NCBI GenBank assembly: GCA_030146705.1
Contig: JASLBE010000002.1
Coordinates: 1 to 64,000 of the forward strand
DNA length: 64,000 nucleotides
Direction: 5' to 3'
DNA from: Tissierellales bacterium
Lineage (GTDB): Bacteria > Bacillota > Clostridia > Tissierellales > Tissierellaceae
Made by a program: the position numbers and the translations under genes. The notes under the pieces were generated by a model. It did not search any database, was not told the DNA's origin, and saw only the letters and a program-made list of their open reading frames with translations. This document shows, piece by piece, positions 58,086 to 64,000 of this stretch; the first letter of the stretch is position 1; each line of letters begins with the position of its first letter.

Positions 58086-60233
58086 TTACAAGTGAAGTAC
58101 CCTGTCCTTAATATCCTTGGTCCTACCCTCACTCCAAAAATTACTCCCTAGGTAGCCACAAGTCCTCCTAACAACAGTCATCCTATCTTGGTCCTTATTG
58201 TGGCACTGAGGGCACTCCCACTCTATATCATCATTTATTATTATTTCTCCATCAAAACCACAAACATGGCATAGGTCTGCCTTGGTATTCATTTCAGCAT
58301 AAATATTAGTATGGTAGATATGTTTCATAAGTTCTAAAACTGCCTCTAGGTTATTTTGTAAATTAGGTATTTCCACATAGGAAATAGTTCCCCCACTGGA
58401 TAAGGCCTGGAAAGGGGCTTCAAATTCCAGCTTGCTAAAGGCATCTATAGGTTCCCTAACATCAATATGGTAGGAGTTAACATAGTAGCCCTTGTCTGTT
58501 ATGTCTTCTATTTCTCCAAAATTTTTCTTGTCTAACCTGGCCAACCTACCAGCCATATTTTCAGAAGGAGTCCCATATAGGGCAAAGCCCAGCCTAGTCT
58601 CTTCCTTCCACCTATCCACAGTCTTTCTTAAGTACTTAACTATTTCATAGGCAAACTCCCTACCTTCTTCTGTTGTGTGGCTTAAACCTAGCATATATTT
58701 AACAGTTTCATAAATCCCTATATAGCCTAAAGATACTGTTGCATACCCATCTTTTAGTAGGTGCTCTATGGTTTCACCTTTTTTTAACCTGGCTATAGCC
58801 CCGTGCTGCCAAAGAATTGGTGCAACATCTGATGGGGTATTTTTTATCTGGTTAAACCTTAAAAGCCCAGCCTCTTTTATTAATTCCAATCTTTCATCTA
58901 GTATATTCCAAAATAAGTCCCTATCTCCTTGGGAGGTTAAGGCCACATTTACTAGGTTTAAACTAAAGACACCAAAGTTAAACCTTCCATCAAACTTATA
59001 GTTTCCATCCTCGTCCTTCCAAGGTGATAAAAACGACCTACAACCCATTGGAACAAAAACATTCCCCTCATAATTTTCCCTCATTTTTTTGGCAGAAATA
59101 TAGTCTGGCATTAAAGTTTTTGCTGTTGCCCTAGCACTTAGCTTGGTTAGGTAGAAATATTCACTAGACTCACCTATATTATGGTCATCTAGGACATAAA
59201 TTAATTTTGGGAAAGAACAAGGCATCTTAACCCCAATTTCATTTTCTATCCCCTCATACCTTTGCCTTAGTATTTCCTCGCAAATTAAACTACTTTCATA
59301 GGCCAAGTCAGATTTTGGGTCAAAGTAGAGCATAAAAGTCACAAATGGACTTTGTCCATTACTGCCAGATATAGTATTTATCTGATACTGCATAGTTTGT
59401 ACCCCGTCTTTTATTTCTTTTTTTGTATCCTCCCAGGCATATTTCTCAGCCAAGTCTTCCAGGTCCTTATTAAGTCCCAGTTCTTCAAGCCTAGTAAGCT
59501 CTTTACTATAATATTTATTGTAGGACTTCCTAACATAAGGAGCCAAGATCCTATCTATCCCATTTATAGAAGCTCCCCCAAATTGGGAAGATGTTACCTG
59601 GGCTATAATCTGTGTTGTTACAGTACAGGCAACCTGGAAAGATTTTGGAGTCTTTATCATTTTATCATTTATTACTGTTCCATTTTTTAGCATATCTTCT
59701 AGGTTGATTATTGTACAATTGTGCATAGGTTGGATTAAATAATCCTGGTCATGTATGTGGATTTTTCCCTCCTGGTGGGCCTGGATTAAATGGGAGGGAA
59801 AAAGTTTCCTCTTAACTAGGTCCTTACTAACCTCCCCAGCAATTAAGTCCCTTTGGGTAGAGTTAAGAACTGCATTTTTATTACTATTCTCCCTCATAAC
59901 CTCATGGTTTTCAAATTCCAAAAGACCAACCACACTATCATCTGTTGTATTATTTTTTCTCTTATATTCTTGGATTGCCCTATAGCCTTCATAGGCCTTA
60001 GCTGTTTCAACCTCTCCATGCTCTATAAGCTTATGGTAGACCATATCTTCTATTTGAAAAATACTCAAGGTCCTAACCTCATATATAATATGCTCAATCT
60101 CTTCCCCTATAAGTTTAGATACTTCTGGTTTATATATTCCACTACCAAACTTCATAGCCTTATTAATAGCATCCTCAATCTTCTTCCTATTAAATTCCAC
60201 ATTTCTTCCATCTCTTTTACTTACCTTTAACAT
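58086..60233 (-). CDS. nrdD: Anaerobic ribonucleoside-triphosphate reductase
   Basis: 715 residues. N-terminal ATP-cone (about 1-90, 'MLKVSKRDGRNVEFNRKKI'), then the glycyl-radical enzyme core with 'HIHDQDYL', 'FGGASINGID' and 'NTISGSNGQSPFVTF'. Near the C-terminus are the zinc site 'CHVCGF...CPQC' and the radical glycine in 'VVRRTCGYLGSNFW'. It reduces NTPs to dNTPs without oxygen, so the organism makes DNA precursors anaerobically. Translation follows AAAGGAGAG behind a structured leader. Confidence 0.96.
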   Translation of the reverse strand: MLKVSKRDGRNVEFNRKKIEDAINKAMKFGSGIYKPEVSKLIGEEIEHIIYEVRTLSIFQIEDMVYHKLIEHGEVETAKAYEGYRAIQEYKRKNNTTDDSVVGLLEFENHEVMRENSNKNAVLNSTQRDLIAGEVSKDLVKRKLFPSHLIQAHQEGKIHIHDQDYLIQPMHNCTIINLEDMLKNGTVINDKMIKTPKSFQVACTVTTQIIAQVTSSQFGGASINGIDRILAPYVRKSYNKYYSKELTRLEELGLNKDLEDLAEKYAWEDTKKEIKDGVQTMQYQINTISGSNGQSPFVTFMLYFDPKSDLAYESSLICEEILRQRYEGIENEIGVKMPCSFPKLIYVLDDHNIGESSEYFYLTKLSARATAKTLMPDYISAKKMRENYEGNVFVPMGCRSFLSPWKDEDGNYKFDGRFNFGVFSLNLVNVALTSQGDRDLFWNILDERLELIKEAGLLRFNQIKNTPSDVAPILWQHGAIARLKKGETIEHLLKDGYATVSLGYIGIYETVKYMLGLSHTTEEGREFAYEIVKYLRKTVDRWKEETRLGFALYGTPSENMAGRLARLDKKNFGEIEDITDKGYYVNSYHIDVREPIDAFSKLEFEAPFQALSSGGTISYVEIPNLQNNLEAVLELMKHIYHTNIYAEMNTKADLCHVCGFDGEIIINDDIEWECPQCHNKDQDRMTVVRRTCGYLGSNFWSEGRTKDIKDRVLHL

Positions 60234-60249
60234 ACAAACTCTCCTTTAC

Positions 60250-60333
60250 CACTAGCTTAATATCCCTTAATATGTAGCCTAGGTCTACGTCCTCGCCTAG
60301 CCAATGTTCCTTGGTTTTTACATATCCATAGTG
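60250..60333 (-). promoter_or_regulatory. Structured 5' leader of nrdD (candidate regulatory RNA)
   Basis: Read as RNA on the minus strand, nested complementary arms occur in order. CACUA (60333-60329) pairs with UAGUG (60254-60250), and AUAUGUA (60325-60319) with UACAUAU (60276-60270). Inside are two adjoining hairpins: CCAA/UUGG with loop GGAACA, and CUAGG/CCUAG with loop CGAGGACGUAGA. This is a three-way junction whose closing stem ends three bases before the ribosome site AAAGGAG. I do not recognise it as a known riboswitch. Confidence 0.5.
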
Positions 60334-60350
60334 CCTTTATTTTTTTAGTC

Positions 60351-60366
60351 TACCATATATAGTATC
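60351..60366 (-). promoter_or_regulatory. Possible NrdR box upstream of nrdD
   Basis: The sequence GATACTATATATGGTA (minus strand) resembles the NrdR box ACACTATATATAGTGT in its centre (CTATATATxG) but not in both outer arms. A second box at the usual spacing was not found. It overlaps a plausible -10 (TACTAT). Confidence 0.35.
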
Positions 60367-60480
60367 ATACTTTTTATTTTTTATGTATAACTATATTATT
60401 TTTTATTTCCCTTGACTATTTCTCCCCCTAAGTTTTTATTGCCATAATCAACCCTCTGCCTAGTGGATTATCTTAAGTTA

Positions 60481-60517
60481 TAAAAAAAGAACTATATAAA
60501 TTATTTATATAGTTCTT
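60481..60517 (-). terminator. Terminator of the sortase gene
   Basis: A perfect 13-bp inverted repeat (AGAACTATATAAA / TTTATATAGTTCT) begins in the last codons of the sortase gene and runs into seven Ts on the minus strand. Confidence 0.88.
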
Positions 60518-61197
60518 AAAATTAAGTTTTTAGACTCCATTTTTTCTTCTTCGTAGTCTATTATTTCTTCTAATTCCCCTATTACAAAAATCCTCTGGCC
60601 TGTATTTTTTCCATCTTCATAGTAACAAGACATTAAGGATATTATTGGAGCCCCCTGGTTATCCGACTTCTCATCTGAAATCATATGAACCTCTACTGGG
60701 CTAACTATCTCCTTACTATAAACCCTATAGAGATATAGCTTGTCCTTGTTAGTAAGCCTAATCTCATCTCCAGGCTCTAAGTCCTTTATATTATGGAAGA
60801 GTTCTCCCTTTATTCCATAGTGGCCAGCCAAGGAGAAGTTGCCTTCCCCCATTTTTTGGCCCTTTTTCATAGTTGAAACTCCCTTCCATAACTTTTCCTT
60901 ACTAATTCCTTCAAAGATTGTTACATTAGTTTCTGTTGCTGGAATAACCAACTGGCCTATAATATCCTTTTTGTCCCTTTCACTTAAGTCTAAATATGTT
61001 TTTGATGGATCTATGTTGTCTATCTCTGAAAAATCATAGCTGATATCTTCTCTTCCTATATTTTCCTCTATTTCTATAGTCTTAAATTCTTTTAAGGTCC
61101 TTTTACTATTTGTCTTAACTATCAAATTTAATATTTGAGAGTTAAAAACAAATACTAGGCCAATAACTATAAATAGAATACCTGATATTTTCTTCAT
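60505..61197 (-). CDS. Class A-type sortase
   Basis: 230 residues. N-terminal membrane helix (about 4-24), catalytic His126 in 'FSLAGHYG', Cys191 in 'IISLMSCYY' and Arg202 in 'GQRIFVIGEL'. The motif around Cys departs from the usual TLxTC. It should cut LPxTG signals and join proteins to the wall. The adjacent LPKTG protein upstream (20-base gap) is its likely substrate. Confidence 0.9.
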   Translation of the reverse strand: MKKISGILFIVIGLVFVFNSQILNLIVKTNSKRTLKEFKTIEIEENIGREDISYDFSEIDNIDPSKTYLDLSERDKKDIIGQLVIPATETNVTIFEGISKEKLWKGVSTMKKGQKMGEGNFSLAGHYGIKGELFHNIKDLEPGDEIRLTNKDKLYLYRVYSKEIVSPVEVHMISDEKSDNQGAPIISLMSCYYEDGKNTGQRIFVIGELEEIIDYEEEKMESKNLILRTI

Positions 61198-61217
61198 ATT
61201 CCTCCTAGTAAAACACT

Positions 61218-64000
61218 TTATTTTTCCTTAATAAAGGCTGCACCAAGTCCTAAAATTATTATCCCTATTAAGGAATACAGGCTAGTATTAGCTACACCTG
61301 TTTTCGGAAGTTCTTCTGGTTTTTCTTCCACAGTCTCTTCAATAGGGTCTCTTTCTACAACAATTCCCTTAAAATCTTGGTCTATAGTTTCTTCTGGATC
61401 ATTAGCTACTATTTCTTCTGGTTCCTCAGGTTTGTTTGGTTTTTCCGGTTCTTCCGGTTCTTCCGGCCTACTTGGTTCTTCCGGTTCTTCCGGCTTACTT
61501 GGTTTTTCCGGTTTCTCCGGCCTACTTGGTTTTTCCGGTTTCTCCGGCCTACTTGGTTTCTCCGGTTTTTCCGGCTTACTTGGTTTTTCCGGCTTATTTG
61601 GTTTCTCCGGCTTATTTGGTTTCTCCGGTTTTTCTGGCTTACTTGGTTTCTCCGGTTTTCCCGGCTTACTTGGTTTCTCCGGTTTTCCCGGCCTACTTGG
61701 TTCTTCCGGTTTTTCCGGCTTATTTGGTTTTTCCGGTTTACTTGGCTCTTCTGGTTTTTCCGGTTTACTTGGTTCTTCCGGTTTTTCCGGTTTATTTGGT
61801 TCTTCTGGTTTTTCCGGTTTACTTGGTTCTTCTGGTTTCTCAGGTTTATTTGGTTCTTCCGGTTTTTCCGGTTTACTTGGTTCTTCCGGTTCCTCAGGTT
61901 TATTTGGTTCTTCTGGTTTCTCCGGCTTACTTGGTTCTTCTGGTTTCTCCGGCTTACTTGGTTCTTCCGGTTCCTCAGGTTTATTTGGTTCTTCCGGTTT
62001 CTCTGGTGGTAGGTCTTCCCTTTCCTTGTTAACTAGGATAAATCCTTCACTAGGTCCTCCAAGTATTTCCACTTCTATCCAAGAAAAACTAGTATTTTCT
62101 CTAATACTATAGTCCAATTCACCTATAATATTAGGTCTACCATCTTTAAAGTCAAAAATAAATTTATCCAAGTCCTTAAAACTAGCCTTCCAATTATTGT
62201 CCTCATTTAAAACTAAAGTTTTTCCACTAGCTTCACCATCAACTAAAAGCTCCACCTCAATATCTTTTACTTCATTTTTGTATTTTTCCCTGCCTAGTTC
62301 AGATTTTAAAATCCATTCCTTCTTTACATCCAAGTCCATCTTAGGTCTTATAAAATCTCTTGGTTCCTCTTCACTAATATTATTTATAATAACCTTTCCC
62401 TTGGTACTATACTCATATTCCGTAGCAAAAACCCAGCTAGGCATTTTTGTTTCTACTACACTATAGTTTATTTCATCTCCGTTTGTGTCAAACCTATCCA
62501 GCCCATCAAAAGTATACTTCCAAGCAGACTTATCACCTATTCTGCCCCTTAACCTAATAGGCTCTCCATAGTTTTCTCCATCCTTTAAGAGTTGGACTTC
62601 AATTTCAATTAAGTCTTCCCCTATTTCATCCATAAGTTTTTTATCTTTTATTTCCCATTTTTTTTCTATTTCTAATCTTGTTTTTTCCTTTTCCTTGGGA
62701 CTATTTGTAACCTTAAAAATATAAGAGTCCCCATCAAATATTTTTTCAATCTTTACATTATATTCATCACCATATTCAACTAAGTCATAGTCATATTTAT
62801 TACCCAAACCATCATAAAGGTCTAGGCCATAAATAGTCTTCTCCATATTTAAGGAACCGGGGTCTCTCCTAAGATATATCCTCTCACTAGAATCCCTTAT
62901 GCCTAAGTTATCATAGTCAAAAACTTGGCCATTTCTAGTTAGCTTAAAGACTAGGCTAGTTGGTATGTCTTCCTTATTTATAAGCTCCCAGTACTTTTCT
63001 ATTTTTATATTTATGTTTTTTAAAGTATTAGTTATTCTAAAGCCCTCATCCATATCTCCTTCTATTTCAGACTTAAAATTATCCACTAGTCCAGGCTCCT
63101 TAACCTCATAGTTAATCAGCTCTTTCTTTCCATCTACTAGCCTGTACTTGTCTAGGTCCTTAAAATCTATACTTCCATTCCCCTTAATAGTTCCATCTAG
63201 TAAAAATTCTCCATCAGCATAAAGCTCAACCCTAATACTAGCCTTAGAAAGTTCATCTTGGCTTAAGCCGATCCATTTTTTACTAACCCTAATATCTCTT
63301 TTTTCAGGCTCAACTTCCCTTAAATTATTGGTTATTAAATAGCCACTAGCCATATCACCAGTAATAACTGGATAAAGTTTTTCAGCCAAGCCACTATTTA
63401 AAAATTCTTCTCCTACACTGTAGTGAATTTCTTCCATTTCCCTAGTGTATTTTGGCAGTTCCTTAAAACTAGCCTCCCAGTTGTTGTCTTCATTTAATAC
63501 TACACTTGTTTCAACTAGTCCTAAACCCAGGTCCTCAGCAGCTAAGTCTTCTCCATTAACCCTTGCTAGTAGGCGGACCCTAATAGGTTCCTTAAACTGG
63601 CTGGCATCCTTAGACCACTCTTTTTTAACACTTAAGTCCAGGGTCTCTATATTTTTTATTAAAAAACCAGCTTCATTTTTTTCAACTATTGAAAGATAGC
63701 CTTCCAGCTTATCTTCTTCCAGCTCTAAATCAGCTAGGTCTATATCCTCTGCTATCTCTATGACCTTTTTCCACTGGTCCTTGGCCTTGATAATAATATT
63801 TTCCCTTATTATCTTGCCCTTTTCCTTAAGACTTAGGCTTATTTCCTCAATTCCTTCTCCTATACTCCCCAACCATTTTTTCACCAAGGATATTTCCCTA
63901 GTCTTAAAAGTTGGTTCTTCATCCTTAATAGTATTAGTAACTAAAAACTCAAGGACTCCAGGACTATCTTCCCTGGTTATCTCAACTAAATAATCTTCTC
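61218..64000 (-). CDS. CnaB-domain LPKTG surface protein (5' end outside the window)
   Basis: The frame is open to the right edge, so the start and signal peptide lie beyond it; only the last ~927 residues are seen. They hold the end of one Cna-B domain and six further ones, each opening with a strand like 'SVKKEW', 'RVSKKWIG', 'EIEKKWEI' or 'DVKKEWILK' and closing with 'FxITNxL'. A Pro/Glu/Lys-rich repeat stalk of about 200 residues (PEEPNKPEKPEEPSKPEKP-like) follows, then LPKTG, a membrane helix and KEK. It is a wall-anchored adhesin or pilus-like protein. Isopeptide-bond residues were not verified. Confidence 0.9.
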   Translation of the reverse strand, partial: EDYLVEITREDSPGVLEFLVTNTIKDEEPTFKTREISLVKKWLGSIGEGIEEISLSLKEKGKIIRENIIIKAKDQWKKVIEIAEDIDLADLELEEDKLEGYLSIVEKNEAGFLIKNIETLDLSVKKEWSKDASQFKEPIRVRLLARVNGEDLAAEDLGLGLVETSVVLNEDNNWEASFKELPKYTREMEEIHYSVGEEFLNSGLAEKLYPVITGDMASGYLITNNLREVEPEKRDIRVSKKWIGLSQDELSKASIRVELYADGEFLLDGTIKGNGSIDFKDLDKYRLVDGKKELINYEVKEPGLVDNFKSEIEGDMDEGFRITNTLKNINIKIEKYWELINKEDIPTSLVFKLTRNGQVFDYDNLGIRDSSERIYLRRDPGSLNMEKTIYGLDLYDGLGNKYDYDLVEYGDEYNVKIEKIFDGDSYIFKVTNSPKEKEKTRLEIEKKWEIKDKKLMDEIGEDLIEIEVQLLKDGENYGEPIRLRGRIGDKSAWKYTFDGLDRFDTNGDEINYSVVETKMPSWVFATEYEYSTKGKVIINNISEEEPRDFIRPKMDLDVKKEWILKSELGREKYKNEVKDIEVELLVDGEASGKTLVLNEDNNWKASFKDLDKFIFDFKDGRPNIIGELDYSIRENTSFSWIEVEILGGPSEGFILVNKEREDLPPEKPEEPNKPEEPEEPSKPEKPEEPSKPEKPEEPNKPEEPEEPSKPEKPEEPNKPEKPEEPSKPEKPEEPNKPEKPEEPSKPEKPEEPSKPEKPNKPEKPEEPSRPGKPEKPSKPGKPEKPSKPEKPEKPNKPEKPNKPEKPSKPEKPEKPSRPEKPEKPSRPEKPEKPSKPEEPEEPSRPEEPEEPEKPNKPEEPEEIVANDPEETIDQDFKGIVVERDPIEETVEEKPEELPKTGVANTSLYSLIGIIILGLGAAFIKEK
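61424..62005 (-). repeat. Tandem repeats coding the PEP-rich stalk
   Basis: Short units of about 18-30 bases (variants of GGAAAAACCGGAAGAACC on the minus strand) repeat in tandem and code for PEEP[NS]KPEKP. Units differ by single third-position and E/K, N/S changes. Such repeats expand and contract, so the length may differ between strains. Confidence 0.92.

Noticed and set aside
60351..60366. A firm NrdR regulon assignment for nrdD
   Set aside because: Only one imperfect box is visible and NrdR normally needs two spaced boxes; kept as a low-confidence site only.
61377..62112. Long Phe/Leu/Ser/Gly-rich plus-strand open frames opposite the PEP stalk
   Set aside because: They are the antisense reading of a tandem repeat that lacks stops in several frames; no ribosome site, and the minus strand is clearly the coding one.
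1..64000. Defence island, CRISPR, prophage or integron
   Set aside because: No repeats of CRISPR type, integrase, transposase, Cas, restriction or toxin-antitoxin genes were seen; the gene content is housekeeping, transport and envelope.

Overview
The window looks like chromosome from a low-GC, anaerobic, amino-acid-fermenting Firmicute, most likely of the Tissierellia / Peptoniphilaceae type. This rests on AT-rich DNA, Arg coded almost only by AGG/AGA, AGGAGG-type ribosome sites, lipoproteins, SLH and LPxTG surface proteins with a sortase, class III (oxygen-sensitive) ribonucleotide reductase, alanine and glutamate dehydrogenases, and rubredoxin/flavodiiron oxygen defence. I saw no rRNA, tRNA, CRISPR array, insertion sequence or prophage. 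Genus-level placement cannot be made by eye.

Layout. 1-7.4 kb: the end of a MATE pump, an AraC regulator with a degenerate GH39-like tail, a P-II/DUF1538 pair, a TIM-barrel protein, type 2 IPP isomerase, a lipoprotein and stand-alone purC. 7.4-9.7 kb: a redox operon (TlpA-like thioredoxin lipoprotein, 44-residue CxxC membrane peptide, polyferredoxin membrane protein) followed by a class II aldolase. 9.7-17.9 kb: a two-component system, CPBP protease, lipoprotein, SDR, MarR/cyclase pair and an SLH protein. 17.9-26.9 kb: GNAT/DUF975/PgeF operon, lytic transglycosylase, a 1-Cys peroxiredoxin divergent from a Fur/PerR-type regulator, a MurE-like plus ATP-grasp pair probably serving peptidoglycan side chains, and D-serine dehydratase. 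27-36.9 kb: creatininase-family protein, NSS symporter, TAXI-type TRAP operon, and an amino-acid ABC transporter behind a T-box whose specifier (CAC) and acceptor-end bulge (UGGG) both point to tRNA-His. 36.9-47.6 kb: PadR operon, frameshifted GNAT, tpx, a glutamate cluster (OCD family, GltS, GDH), a ComK-like regulator behind a LexA-type box, a MurJ-like paralogue and MurJ. 47.4-64 kb: the YvrJ/DUF2922/DUF1659 trio, alanine dehydrogenase, 5'-nucleotidase, flavodiiron protein plus an acyl-CoA dehydrogenase/EtfA/rubredoxin fusion, ogt, mgsA, nrdG-nrdD behind a structured leader, and a class A sortase next to a large CnaB/LPKTG adhesin that runs off the right edge.

How it fits together: the cell imports and ferments amino acids (GDH, Ald, OCD family, GltS, NSS, TRAP, ABC), removes oxygen and peroxide (FprA with the fusion, Tpx, Prx6 with a PerR-type regulator), and invests in its envelope (MurJ pair, MurE-like/ATP-grasp, PgeF, SLT, SLH, sortase and substrate). 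Points most worth a second look are the ACAD-EtfA-rubredoxin/FprA pair, the LexA box on the ComK-like gene, the nested-stem RNA leader of nrdD, the His T-box transporter, the TlpA/CxxC/polyferredoxin operon, and the striking abundance of CTAG.
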